Part shown: piece by piece, positions 1 to 8,649 of the stretch
Numbering within the stretch: the stretch's first letter is position 1
Layout of the letters: each line of letters begins with the position of its first letter
DNA from: Allomuricauda sp. CP2A
GTDB taxonomy: Bacteria; Bacteroidota; Bacteroidia; Flavobacteriales; Flavobacteriaceae
Reading direction: 5' to 3'
Assembly (NCBI RefSeq): GCF_001683915.1
Contig: NZ_LXTT01000130.1
Coordinates: forward strand, 1 to 64,000
DNA: 64,000 nt
Made by a program: the position numbers and the translations under genes
Notes under the pieces: generated by a model
What the model was told of the DNA's origin: nothing
Seen by the model: only the letters and a program-made list of their open reading frames with translations
Database searches by the model: none

Positions 1-28
1 AAGTACAAGTATATGCCACTAAAAATGA

Positions 29-871
29 TTACTGTATCATCTTTAAATTAATCACCTCCTGCTCGGTCAGGTGGCGCCAATGGCCTCGTGGCAAATCCTT
101 TTTGGTGAGTCCGGCAAAAATAACCCGATCCAGTTTGGTGACCTCATAGCCCAAATGTTCAAAAATGCGGCGTACAATACGGTTGCGTCCGCTGTGGATT
201 TCCACCCCAACCTCACGCTTGGGTGCTCCTTGGATAAAGCTGATGCTATCCACATCAATGGTTCCGTCCTCCAGTTCCAAACCGGCTTCAATCTGGTGCA
301 AATCGGCCAAACTTAAACTTTTGTCCAAATGCACATGGTAGATTTTGCGGACCCCATGTTTGGGATGGGTCAATTTTTTGGTCAAATCCCCATCGTTGGT
401 AAAGAGCAAAAGCCCTGTGGTGTTTCGGTCCAAACGGCCAACAGGCAACAAGCGGGCCTTACTGGCACTGGAGATGAGTTCCATCACCGTGCGCCTCCCC
501 TTTTCGTCACTGGTGGTAGTGATAAAATTCTTGGGTTTGTTCAAGAGAATGTATTCTTTCTTTTCGGGATTCAGGCGTTTGCCGTCAAAACGAACATCAT
601 CGGAACGTTTTACCTTAAAACCCATTTCGGTAATGACCTTTCCGTTCACGGTAACATTGCCCGCCGCGATATACGTATCGGCTTCCCTTCGGGAACAGAT
701 TCCCGCATTGGCAATGTAGCGGTTCAACCGAATCTCATCTGGATTTGATGGTTTTCTGGGGGTGCTTTTCTTTTCGGCGGAATTGAACTTTTTGGAATGG
801 GGCTTTCTCTCGTATTTGCCCTTGTTGTTCTTTGAAGGTTTCCGCTTTCGGTCATTGTCTGATTTCTTCAT
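29..871 (-). CDS. rluB: 23S rRNA pseudouridine synthase, RluB/RsuA family
   Basis: Isomerises a uridine in rRNA to pseudouridine in the cytoplasm; the RluB group acts on helix 80 of 23S rRNA. The 280-residue product has a Lys/Arg-rich extension (about 1-45), an S4 RNA-binding domain (about 47-95, starting IRLNRYIANAGICSRREAD) and the synthase domain with the family signature GRLDRNTTGLLLFTNDG at about 145-161, where Asp148 is the expected catalytic residue. A long basic N-terminal tail is usual for Bacteroidota members. It lies downstream of, and in the same direction as, the mevalonate block, but the opposite-strand transporter gene separates them. RluB versus RsuA/RluE specificity is not decided by the motifs; RluB is the likeliest. 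Confidence 0.93.
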   Translation of the reverse strand: MKKSDNDRKRKPSKNNKGKYERKPHSKKFNSAEKKSTPRKPSNPDEIRLNRYIANAGICSRREADTYIAAGNVTVNGKVITEMGFKVKRSDDVRFDGKRLNPEKKEYILLNKPKNFITTTSDEKGRRTVMELISSASKARLLPVGRLDRNTTGLLLFTNDGDLTKKLTHPKHGVRKIYHVHLDKSLSLADLHQIEAGLELEDGTIDVDSISFIQGAPKREVGVEIHSGRNRIVRRIFEHLGYEVTKLDRVIFAGLTKKDLPRGHWRHLTEQEVINLKMIQ

Positions 872-1169
872 CAGTCATAAAATTTTGGCGAAGGTATACA
901 TTATTTTTAGGCAAAATACGATGAAATCGCGCTGAATTTTGATAATCTCCAATCTTGGGATAGGCTGTAAAGGATAAGGGAAACCTAAAAAATTTCTTGT
1001 TTGGATCCACAAAACCCAAAACCATCAACTGTTAGAGCCAATCCATCAATTTGAACCGGCTTTTTTGGAATGGATTTTAGAACTTCCCGTGTTGGGTACT
1101 AAATATGTTTTAACCCCTTAATCAATTTACCATTTAGGTATTGAATTCACCAAAACTACTGATTAGCCT
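872..1169. other. 298-bp divergent intergenic region
   Basis: Lies between the divergent pseudouridine synthase and transporter genes. I find no open frame with a plausible start, no hairpin and no repeat. A one-mismatch -7 box (TATGTTTT, 1104-1111, plus strand) stands 58 bp before the transporter start and could be its promoter; there is no well-spaced -33 TTG. Confidence 0.4.
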
Positions 1170-2042
1170 ATGACAATTACTGAAATTATAAGCAAGCTGT
1201 TCTTACCATTGTCCCTCGCCATTATTATGTTAGGTATGGGAATGAGTTTGGTACCTGCCGACTTCTCCAGGATTTTAAAAAACCCAAAGGCCATTCTGAT
1301 CGGTTTGACCAATCAACTCATCCTATTGCCCATTGTGGGTTTTCTTCTTGCCGTGTCTTTTGATCTAAGTCCTACAATGGCCGTTGGACTTATGATTTTA
1401 GCCACTTGCCCCGGAGGGCCCACCAGCAACTTGATCACCCAAGTCGCCAAGGGCAATATTGCATTGTCTGTTACATTGACCGCCTTTTCCAGTTTAGTGA
1501 CGGTTTTCACCATTCCTTTTATCCTATCATATGCGTTGGAATATTTTGGTGCGGGTACCGATATCACCATTGAACTGCCCATTTTAGATACCATCATTCA
1601 AATTATGGTAATCACTGCCATTCCCATTTTAATTGGTATGATCATCCGAAGGTATAGGGCCGCATTTGCCAAGCGTATGGAAAAACCCATGCGTATCGCT
1701 TCCACTGTAATTTTTATTTTAGTTTTTATAGCCGTAATCATGGCAAATATTGATATCATCGGTAGGGGATTGAGAGAAGTTGGGCTTGTAACCTTATTGC
1801 TGAACGTCTTGACCATGGGATTGGGCTATCTTGCCTATAAATTGTTCAAATTGGACTTAAAAAGCGCCATTTCCATAACTGTGGAGAGTGGTATACAGAA
1901 CGGAACATTGGCTTTTGTGATTGCTACCTCCATATTGAAGAATGTGGAAATGGGCATTCCCACAGGTGCGTATGCCATATGGATGTTCATAACTGGGGGA
2001 ATCTTGATGTGGCAACTTGGAAAAAGACCCGATATGGCGTAA
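1170..2042 (+). CDS. Bile acid:sodium symporter (BASS/SBF) family transporter
   Basis: Inner-membrane secondary transporter of the SBF family, which moves organic anions such as bile salts, keto acids or sulfonated compounds with sodium. The 290-residue sequence is almost wholly hydrophobic, with about nine membrane segments and the conserved glycine/proline-rich crossover sequence CPGGPTSNL at about 80-88, a family hallmark. The N-terminus (TEIISKLFLPLSLAIIMLGMG) is also typical. It is the only plus-strand gene between rluB and the mevalonate genes, so it is probably transcribed alone. The substrate cannot be read from the sequence. Confidence 0.85.
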   Translation: MTITEIISKLFLPLSLAIIMLGMGMSLVPADFSRILKNPKAILIGLTNQLILLPIVGFLLAVSFDLSPTMAVGLMILATCPGGPTSNLITQVAKGNIALSVTLTAFSSLVTVFTIPFILSYALEYFGAGTDITIELPILDTIIQIMVITAIPILIGMIIRRYRAAFAKRMEKPMRIASTVIFILVFIAVIMANIDIIGRGLREVGLVTLLLNVLTMGLGYLAYKLFKLDLKSAISITVESGIQNGTLAFVIATSILKNVEMGIPTGAYAIWMFITGGILMWQLGKRPDMA

Positions 2043-2083
2043 TGCACGGGCTAAACCAAGGTTGGGACCGATACGTTCATTGT

Positions 2084-2989
2084 TTATAAAATCCGGTTCA
2101 ACACCAAATCCACATCAATCAACAGAATGCTGAAAACCCCAGCTACAATAATGAATTTCAATATGTTGTGAAGCCACACGTAGTGTCTTTTGTCCTTGGA
2201 TTTCCATAAAAGCACCAAAAACAGGATCAAAAGGGCAATGCAGGCAATGAAATAGAGGTACATATAGCCCACATCAAAGGTTTTGATGAGCAACAAGGCG
2301 GGAATCAAGGTCAAAACAATCAAGAGCGCAATAATGAATTTGGAAACTTTTGGGCCATAAATTATGGGAATGGTCCGGTAGTTTTGGGCCATGTCGCCCG
2401 CCATGTTTTCCAAGTCCTTGATCATCTCCCGGGCCAAAATCAATAAAAACAGAAAAAGGGCATGCACAAAAATGACCGTTTGAAAGTTTCTGTAGTACAC
2501 AAACACCACAAAAAAGGGAGCTATGGCCAAGGTGGCCGAGACCAAGTTTCCAATAAACGGAATCCGTTTTAGTTTGTGGGAATAGAACCAAATTCCAAAA
2601 ATATAGGCCGAAAAAAACAAAACCGCCCGAAACGAAATGTAACTGGCGGCCAACACCGCCACAAAATTCAGGATGAAATAGGTGGTCAACTTAAACCGCT
2701 GGCTCACCAGTCGGTCCAGCATACTTTTGGCAGGTTTGTTGATCAAATCCTTCTCGGCATCATAAAAATTATTGATGATGTACCCACTGGCAATCACCAG
2801 TGCCGAAGCGGTAACGATCAAAAAAAGATTGAGGTCAAAAACCACTTGCCGAAGGGGAATGTTTGGAGACAGGATATAGATCGAGGCCAAATATTGGGCC
2901 AGGGTAATCACCAGAATATTGTACCCGCGCACCACAGAGAATAGACTCAATAGCTTAAAAAGCAAGAGTTTGTTTTTTCTGCTAAGCAT
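2084..2989 (-). CDS. UbiA-family prenyltransferase (geranylgeranylglycerol-phosphate synthase-like)
   Basis: Integral membrane enzyme that transfers a prenyl group from a polyprenyl diphosphate to an acceptor. The 301-residue protein has about eight to nine hydrophobic segments and both Asp-rich motifs of UbiA enzymes: NNFYDAEKD (about 73-81) and a second around Asp192/Asp199 in KDLENMAGD. It begins 10 bp after the mevalonate kinase stop, so the two are likely co-transcribed, and the upstream enzymes feed isoprenoid precursor synthesis. Bacteroidota homologues in this context are usually annotated as geranylgeranylglycerol-phosphate geranylgeranyltransferase-like. The acceptor here (quinone ring, glycerol phosphate or other) is not established. 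Confidence 0.85.
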   Translation of the reverse strand: MLSRKNKLLLFKLLSLFSVVRGYNILVITLAQYLASIYILSPNIPLRQVVFDLNLFLIVTASALVIASGYIINNFYDAEKDLINKPAKSMLDRLVSQRFKLTTYFILNFVAVLAASYISFRAVLFFSAYIFGIWFYSHKLKRIPFIGNLVSATLAIAPFFVVFVYYRNFQTVIFVHALFLFLLILAREMIKDLENMAGDMAQNYRTIPIIYGPKVSKFIIALLIVLTLIPALLLIKTFDVGYMYLYFIACIALLILFLVLLWKSKDKRHYVWLHNILKFIIVAGVFSILLIDVDLVLNRIL

Positions 2990-2999
2990 GGGATTGCTT

Positions 3000-3938
3000 T
3001 TAGAAGTTGTACACTACTTCCAAATTGTAGTCTTTGAGTGCTTTTTTGGCTTTGTCCAAATCCTCGGTAAAGCCCAAAATATATCCGCCACCGCCAGAGC
3101 CGCAAAGTTTTAGGTAATAGTCATTGGTTTCAATTCCGTGTTTCCACAACTGGTGGAACTTGGCCGGAATCATGGGTTTAAAATGGTCCAAAACTACATG
3201 GGAAAGCTGTTTTAGGTTGCCAAAGAGGGATTTTACATTTCCGTTCAAGAAATCCTCCACACAGGCATCGGTATGTTTTACAAACTGGTTCTTGATCATG
3301 TTACGAAAACCTTCCTGCTTCATTTTCTCCATAAAAATCTGAACCATGGGAGCGGTTTCTCCCGTGATTCCACTGTCCAACAAAAACACGGCGCCTTTAC
3401 CGTTGGTATTTTGGGATGGAATACTGGTAGATTCAATATTATCTTGGGAATTTATGAGTATGGGCAGGCTGAGATAACTGTTCAACGGATCTAATCCAGA
3501 AGATTTTCCATGGAAAAAAGATTCCATTTTTCCGAAGATTTTCTTCAATTTCAACAGTTTGTCCCGGGTGAGATTTTCAAGAACGGTAATCTTGTCGTTG
3601 GCATATTTATCGTAGATGGCGGCCACCAAGGCCCCGCTACTTCCAATGCCATACCCCTGCGGAATGGAACTGTCAAAATACATGCCATTGGCGATGTCCT
3701 TTTCCAAGGTTTCCATGTCAAAAGAGACCAATCCCTTTTCCTGTTTTTCTATATTTTTTAGGTATTCAGCGAAGGCTTTGAGGCTCTCATTGGACTTTTT
3801 GGCCAACTCAGAGGCATTTTTGTCCCGCTTTAAAGCCCCTTTAAAAAAATTGTAGGGAATTGAAAGACCTTTGGAGTCTTTGATGATACCATACTCTCCG
3901 AAAAGCAGAATCTTAGAATAAAATAATGGACCTTTCAT
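3000..3938 (-). CDS. Mevalonate kinase-type GHMP kinase
   Basis: Phosphorylates mevalonate to 5-phosphomevalonate with ATP in the cytoplasm. The 312 residues show GHMP-kinase motifs in order: SKILLFGEYGI near the start (Lys9 likely catalytic), the ATP loop QGYGIGSSGALVAAIYD around 94-110, SSGLDPLNSY with probable base Asp150, and the third motif LCGSGGGGYILGF at about 279-291. It is shorter than animal mevalonate kinase but a usual length for the flavobacterial branch. The phosphomevalonate kinase step is not separately encoded in this window. A terminator follows the preceding decarboxylase gene, and a near-consensus -7 box (TATCTTGG, one mismatch) lies just upstream of this start, so it probably has its own promoter and runs on into the UbiA gene. 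Confidence 0.88.
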   Translation of the reverse strand: MKGPLFYSKILLFGEYGIIKDSKGLSIPYNFFKGALKRDKNASELAKKSNESLKAFAEYLKNIEKQEKGLVSFDMETLEKDIANGMYFDSSIPQGYGIGSSGALVAAIYDKYANDKITVLENLTRDKLLKLKKIFGKMESFFHGKSSGLDPLNSYLSLPILINSQDNIESTSIPSQNTNGKGAVFLLDSGITGETAPMVQIFMEKMKQEGFRNMIKNQFVKHTDACVEDFLNGNVKSLFGNLKQLSHVVLDHFKPMIPAKFHQLWKHGIETNDYYLKLCGSGGGGYILGFTEDLDKAKKALKDYNLEVVYNF

Positions 3939-4051
3939 ATGCTTCTACCAAGATACAAACAATTTTGTTTAATTTTCAATACATTCCGATAAACAAAACG
4001 GTTTTCTCCTTGAAATCACTGATTTCTTTTGTAATACGGGACAAATAACGC

Positions 4052-4071
4052 AAAAAAACAGCTTTGCTGTT
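4052..4071 (-). terminator. Rho-independent terminator after diphosphomevalonate decarboxylase
   Basis: On the minus strand a 6-bp stem (AACAGC/GCTGTT, loop AAA) is followed directly by a run of seven T. The stem overlaps the decarboxylase stop codon. It would end or attenuate transcription before the mevalonate kinase gene. Confidence 0.65.
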
Positions 4072-5164
4072 ATTTCTTACCCATTATTTTTTTGGCGCCT
4101 ACGCCAATTCGGTCGCAAATATAGTGCCCTTTCTCACAGTGTACAACCAATTCATCCTGAATAAATTGTATCGCTTTTTCCTTTATCGATTCTGGATAGA
4201 GCACGTGTACATTGGCCCCAGCATCCAAGGTAAAACAAATGGGAACCTTGCTCTCGTTCCTATACTTCCAAATTTTGTTGATGATTTCCAAGGTATCGGG
4301 TTTCATCAAGATAAAATAAGGCATGCTGGTCATCATCATGGCATGGAGGGTCAGCGCCTCACTTTCCACTATTTTGATGAAATTTTCCAAATCCCCATCG
4401 GCAAAAATGGATTTCAGCTTGTCCAAATTATCATAAGCCTGTTGAAAACGGTTTTGGGCATAGGGGTGGCCGTGCATCAAATCATGCCCCACAGAACTGC
4501 TCACCTGTTTTTGACCTTTGTGCACCAATAAAATGGTGTTGTGATACTTATTGAAAACCGGATTCACCTCAAACGGATATTTAATTCCAAAGAGGTTTGA
4601 GCTATTGGAAATATGGGGGTGTTCTCCCCACTGGATCAAATCGCCCTCTATGCTCCTGCAGGCACTTCCAGAACCCAATCGGGCTAAAAACGATGCCTTT
4701 TTTTTGAAAAATCCGTCATCCATTTCCGGGCTCAATTGTTTTTCAATCTCCATCAAGCAAAGTGACAGTGCTGCCATTCCACTTGCCGATGATGCAATGC
4801 CACTGCTGTGCGGAAAAGAGTTTGAGGTCTCAATGGTAAAATGGTACTCCTTCAAAAAGGGGACATAGGCCTCAATCCGACCAAAAAAAGTATTGATCTT
4901 GGGCTTGAAATCGGCCTTGGGCTTTCCTTCAAAAAGCAAATCAAAAGAGAATCCTTCTGTATTGCTCTCTTTCTTTTGATATGAAACGGTGGTTGTGGTG
5001 GCACAGGCATCCAACGTAAAGCTGATGGAAGGGTTTGCCGGGACTTGATCGGCCAATTTGCCCCAATATTTCACCAAAGCAATATTGCTGGGTGCTTTCC
5101 ATGTCACTTTTCCCTTATCTGAAAAATGTTGGTATGGTGTGGGCAGAAAATCTTTTTCCGTCAT
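4070..5164 (-). CDS. mvaD: Diphosphomevalonate decarboxylase
   Basis: Converts mevalonate diphosphate to isopentenyl diphosphate with ATP, releasing CO2 and phosphate. Family motifs are present: NIALVKYWGK at about 27-36, the ATP loop HSSGIASSASGMAALSLC around 119-136, and FTLDAGANVHVLY near 310-320 with the expected catalytic Asp. The open frame extends 12 codons further to a GTG, but I place the start at the ATG ending at 5164. The sequence coding the extension contains a perfect -7 promoter box (TATATTTG) and the protein from MTEKDF onward matches the usual flavobacterial N-terminus. It is divergent from the TspO gene. The mature product is 364 residues. Confidence 0.94.
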   Translation of the reverse strand: MTEKDFLPTPYQHFSDKGKVTWKAPSNIALVKYWGKLADQVPANPSISFTLDACATTTTVSYQKKESNTEGFSFDLLFEGKPKADFKPKINTFFGRIEAYVPFLKEYHFTIETSNSFPHSSGIASSASGMAALSLCLMEIEKQLSPEMDDGFFKKKASFLARLGSGSACRSIEGDLIQWGEHPHISNSSNLFGIKYPFEVNPVFNKYHNTILLVHKGQKQVSSSVGHDLMHGHPYAQNRFQQAYDNLDKLKSIFADGDLENFIKIVESEALTLHAMMMTSMPYFILMKPDTLEIINKIWKYRNESKVPICFTLDAGANVHVLYPESIKEKAIQFIQDELVVHCEKGHYICDRIGVGAKKIMGKK

Positions 5165-5180
5165 GGGAAAGCTATTTGGG

Positions 5181-5188
5181 CAAATATA
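5181..5188 (-). promoter_or_regulatory. Bacteroidota -7 promoter box for mvaD
   Basis: Minus-strand TATATTTG matches the TAnnTTTG consensus exactly and ends 16 bp before the chosen ATG. No clear -33 TTG is seen at the usual distance. It lies inside the longer possible reading frame, which argues for the shorter start. Confidence 0.6.
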
Positions 5189-5256
5189 CGGTTGGAACAC
5201 ACGTATTGGAAATTGGATTGAAATAAATTCTTATTTTAGACGGAGTTGCACCAACC

Positions 5257-5733
5257 ATGAAAAAAAGAATCATTTACATTGCCATAAGCGTTGCTGTCTG
5301 TCTTCTGATAGGATTTTTAGCCGGATTTGCTACGCAAAGTTCCGTGAATGATTGGTACGTTACCTTGAACAAACCTGAGTTTACACCTCCCAATTCCCTT
5401 TTTGCACCCGTTTGGACAGTGCTGTATATCCTCATGGGAGTGGCGGCAGGGATTGTTTGGTCCAAGGGATACCACCATGTTTGGGTAAAGACCGCACTGT
5501 ACCATTTTGTATTTCAACTGCTGGTGAACGCGTTATGGAGCATTGTTTTTTTTGGACTGAAAAATCCGTTTGCCGCACTTTTGGTCATCTTGGTGTTAAT
5601 GACATTGATCATACTGACCATAAAATGGTTTAACGTCGTGAGCAAACCCGCCGCTATTTTGATGGTTCCTTATTTACTTTGGGTTGGTTTTGCCGCGGTT
5701 CTCAACTATAGAATTTGGGAGCTGAATCCTTAG
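5257..5733 (+). CDS. tspO: TspO/MBR family membrane protein
   Basis: Five-helix membrane protein of the translocator/peripheral benzodiazepine receptor family, whose bacterial members bind porphyrins and influence tetrapyrrole, carotenoid or stress physiology. The 158 residues carry the family core: WYVTLNKPEFTPPNSLFAPVW in the first loop, NALWSIVFFGLKNP in the middle and a C-terminal segment ending LWVGFAAVLNYRIWELNP. Length and helix count are normal. It is divergent from mvaD, with 92 bp between the starts. A one-mismatch -7 box (TATTTTAG, 5232-5239) lies upstream. The ligand is unknown. Confidence 0.92.
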   Translation: MKKRIIYIAISVAVCLLIGFLAGFATQSSVNDWYVTLNKPEFTPPNSLFAPVWTVLYILMGVAAGIVWSKGYHHVWVKTALYHFVFQLLVNALWSIVFFGLKNPFAALLVILVLMTLIILTIKWFNVVSKPAAILMVPYLLWVGFAAVLNYRIWELNP

Positions 5734-5774
5734 AAAGTGCAAGTTTAAGATTTGGAATTTGGTATGTACAACTC

Positions 5775-6308
5775 TTATTGCGCCATTTCCAAGAGCTTTT
5801 GCATGGTTTTCTGGTTACGGGTGGTGGCCTCCACCTTTAATTTTCGTTCAATAAGATTGTTGTTGAGTTTGGCATTGCCATACCCTTTTTTGCACATCAA
5901 ATAGACGCATTTTTCCGTAACATGAAAATCTTCGTTGGTAAAACTGAGTTCTTCAAATTGTGCCACCACATCCTTCTCTGGAGCTTGTTTGAGCAATACA
6001 TAATACAATCTATTTTCCTCCGCTTTATTGGCAAAGGGATTATCTTCCAAAACTTTTTGAATAGCACTCCCGCTGACCACCAAAGTAGGCACTTCGAAGC
6101 CAAAATCCTGAGCTATAGCTTTATGAATCGTATGTTCAAGGGTACTTGTCTCCAAAACTTCACTATCAAAGATAATATTGCCACTCTGTATGTAGGTCTG
6201 CACATTTTCCAATCCGTTTTGGGTCAAAGTTTCCCGCAATTCGGCCATTTTAATTTTCTTTTGGCCGCTCACATTTATTCCGCGTAAAAGTGCTATAAAA
6301 GTCTTCAT
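5775..6308 (-). CDS. DUF1697 domain-containing protein
   Basis: Small soluble protein of 177 residues that matches the DUF1697 family along its full length. The N-terminus (TFIALLRGINVSGQKKIKM) and the segment VQTYIQSGNIIFDS are the conserved family blocks. The family has a ferredoxin-like alpha/beta fold and no established biochemical function. No signal peptide or membrane segment is present. The gene is divergent from glycerol kinase with a 65-bp AT-rich spacer and convergent with tspO. Nothing in the context suggests a role. Confidence 0.88.
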   Translation of the reverse strand: MKTFIALLRGINVSGQKKIKMAELRETLTQNGLENVQTYIQSGNIIFDSEVLETSTLEHTIHKAIAQDFGFEVPTLVVSGSAIQKVLEDNPFANKAEENRLYYVLLKQAPEKDVVAQFEELSFTNEDFHVTEKCVYLMCKKGYGNAKLNNNLIERKLKVEATTRNQKTMQKLLEMAQ

Positions 6309-6373
6309 CCGTATTCTCTAAATAAATTACTCTGATTAATTTTAGTAAATTCAAACGCATTAAATTAACTAAA

Positions 6374-7873
6374 ATGGATCAATATATCCTTGCCTTGGAT
6401 CAAGGTACTACGAGTTCCCGCGCTGTGGTCTTTGATCAAAAGGGAACCATAATTTCCGTTGCTCAAAAAGAATTCACCCAAATATTTCCCCAACCAGGGT
6501 GGGTGGAACACGACCCCAGTGAAATCTGGGCCACCCAAGCAGGAATGGCAGCCGAAGCTGTGAGCAAAAAGGGGCTAAAAGGGGAACAAATGGCCGCTAT
6601 TGGCATCACCAATCAACGGGAAACGGTAGTGGTCTGGGACAGAAACACTGGGGAACCCGTTTACAATGCCATTGTTTGGCAAGATAAGCGTACAGCGGAT
6701 TATTGCGATGAATTGAAAAGTCAGGGGAAATCCCAAATGATTCGGGAAAAGACCGGACTTGTCATTGATTCCTATTTTTCTGGAACCAAAGTGAAATGGA
6801 TTCTGGACCATCTAGACGGGGCTCGAAAAAAAGCAGAGGCCGGGGAATTGGTCCTCGGCACAATCGACACCTGGCTCATTTGGAAAATGACCGAGGGCAA
6901 GCTCCACATCACAGACGTTACCAACGCCTGCCGCTCCATGCTGTTCAACATCAATACCATGGATTGGGACGATGAGCTTCTGGATCTTTTGACCATACCC
7001 AAAAGCATGCTTCCGCAAGTAAAGCAATCCAGTGAGGTCTATGGGTATACCAGTCCCAATTTCTTTGCTTCCAAAATACCGATTGCCGGAATTGCAGGGG
7101 ACCAACAAGCTGCCTTGTTCGGGCAGATGTGCACTAAAAAGGGGATGGTAAAAAATACCTATGGCACCGGTTGTTTTATGTTGATGAACATTGGTGACAA
7201 GCCCATTGTTTCCGAAAACAAACTCTTGACCACGGTAGCTTGGAAAATCAACGGTAAAACCCAATATGCCCTTGAAGGTAGTATTTTTATCGCTGGAGCG
7301 GTGGTACAATGGCTTCGGGACAGTCTTGGCATCATTAAAAAGTCTTCCGACGTGGAAAAATTGGCCGGTTCGGTGGATAGTTCCGAAGGAGTTTATTTTG
7401 TACCTGCTTTTGCAGGATTGGGTGCTCCACATTGGAACCAACGGGCCCAGGGGACTATTTTTGGACTTACGCGGGGCAGTACTGATGCCCATATTGCACG
7501 GGCCGCTCTGGAGTCCATTGCCTACCAGACCATGGACATTTTAAAGGCCATGGAAGCGGATTCGGGCATCTCCATCAAGGAACTTCGGGTTGATGGCGGG
7601 GCCACGGTGAATGATATGCTGATGCAGTTTCAGGCTGATGTATTGAATACCATTACGGTTCGACCAAAAATTGTGGAAACCACTGTTATGGGCGCTGCCT
7701 ATTTGGCCGGATTGGCCGTTGGCTATTGGGAAAGCACAGATGAAATCCAGGATATTTGGCAGGCTGATGTGCATTTTAAGCCTTCAACTGACCGGGAAAC
7801 GATTGAAAAAGGCATTCAAGGTTGGTACAGGGCCATAAAAGCATTGGAATATTGGACAGAGAATCCCAAATAA
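6374..7873 (+). CDS. glpK: Glycerol kinase
   Basis: Phosphorylates glycerol to sn-glycerol-3-phosphate with ATP in the cytoplasm. The 499-residue length is standard for bacterial GlpK. The FGGY-family N-terminal phosphate loop reads [17 protein letters not shown] near 8-24. Other conserved blocks are [23 protein letters not shown] and, near the C-terminus, [20 protein letters not shown]. The aquaglyceroporin gene follows after 45 bp, giving an uptake-and-trap pair. No glycerol-3-phosphate dehydrogenase is in the window. A one-mismatch -7 box (TAATTTTA, 6337-6344) lies 29 bp before the start. Confidence 0.97.
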   Translation: MDQYILALDQGTTSSRAVVFDQKGTIISVAQKEFTQIFPQPGWVEHDPSEIWATQAGMAAEAVSKKGLKGEQMAAIGITNQRETVVVWDRNTGEPVYNAIVWQDKRTADYCDELKSQGKSQMIREKTGLVIDSYFSGTKVKWILDHLDGARKKAEAGELVLGTIDTWLIWKMTEGKLHITDVTNACRSMLFNINTMDWDDELLDLLTIPKSMLPQVKQSSEVYGYTSPNFFASKIPIAGIAGDQQAALFGQMCTKKGMVKNTYGTGCFMLMNIGDKPIVSENKLLTTVAWKINGKTQYALEGSIFIAGAVVQWLRDSLGIIKKSSDVEKLAGSVDSSEGVYFVPAFAGLGAPHWNQRAQGTIFGLTRGSTDAHIARAALESIAYQTMDILKAMEADSGISIKELRVDGGATVNDMLMQFQADVLNTITVRPKIVETTVMGAAYLAGLAVGYWESTDEIQDIWQADVHFKPSTDRETIEKGIQGWYRAIKALEYWTENPK

Positions 7874-7918
7874 TCGAACAAATAATAACCAAACCATTAA
7901 CTTTTATCCTCATTTTCT

Positions 7919-8647
7919 ATGACTCCTTTTATTGCTGAGATTGTAGGCACCTTTTTGCTCATGCTTTTGGGGTGCGGCGTAAATGCCAATGTTTCATTAC
8001 AAAAAACCTACGGTTCGGGTTCGGGCTGGATCGTCATCACCACAGGATGGGCCTTTGCGGTCTACACTGGGGTGGTGGTAGCGGGGCCTTATAGTGGCGC
8101 ACACATCAATCCCGCCATTACCATTGGCTTGGCCGTTGCCGGTGAATTTCCCGTACATGACATTGCACCATACATCATCGCTCAATTTATCGGTGCCATG
8201 TTGGCTGCTTTTTCAGTTTGGTTGATCAACAAGGATCATTTTGATGCCACTCCCAACGGTGACACCAAAAGAGCGGTTTTCTGTACTGGCCCTGCCATCC
8301 CAAATACTTTTTTGAACCTCCTTACTGAAATCTTGGGCACTTTTGTGCTGATGTTTGCCGTACTTTATTTTACCGATGCTACAATTTCTTCGGACAATAC
8401 CATTATTGGTTTGGGATCTTTGGGAGCCCTTCCCGTTGCCCTGATTGTTTGGGGCATAGGTCTATCATTGGGAGGTCTTACCGGTTATGCCATAAATCCA
8501 GCGCGGGATTTGGGACCAAGAATTGTGCATGCCTTATTGCCCATAAAAGATAAAGGGTCCAGTGGTTGGGCGTATTCTTGGATTCCGGTTGTGGGGCCCA
8601 TTTTAGGGGCGGCCTTGGCAGCAGGAATTGCGATGCTTTTGAATTGA
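7919..8647 (+). CDS. glpF: Aquaporin/glycerol uptake facilitator (MIP family)
   Basis: Membrane channel for glycerol (and possibly water) in the inner membrane. The 242 residues form the usual six-helix MIP fold with both half-helix signatures: GAHINPAITIG (NPA at about 64-66) and GYAINPARDLG (NPA at about 193-195). The Asp after the second NPAR favours a glycerol-type channel, as in GlpF. It is 45 bp downstream of glycerol kinase and presumably co-transcribed. It converges on the flavoprotein gene with only 2 bp between stop codons. Confidence 0.95.
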   Translation: MTPFIAEIVGTFLLMLLGCGVNANVSLQKTYGSGSGWIVITTGWAFAVYTGVVVAGPYSGAHINPAITIGLAVAGEFPVHDIAPYIIAQFIGAMLAAFSVWLINKDHFDATPNGDTKRAVFCTGPAIPNTFLNLLTEILGTFVLMFAVLYFTDATISSDNTIIGLGSLGALPVALIVWGIGLSLGGLTGYAINPARDLGPRIVHALLPIKDKGSSGWAYSWIPVVGPILGAALAAGIAMLLN

Positions 8648-8649
8648 TA

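Noticed and set aside
6812-7492. 226-codon open frame antisense to glycerol kinase
   Set aside because: Fully contained in a canonical glpK; no family resemblance.
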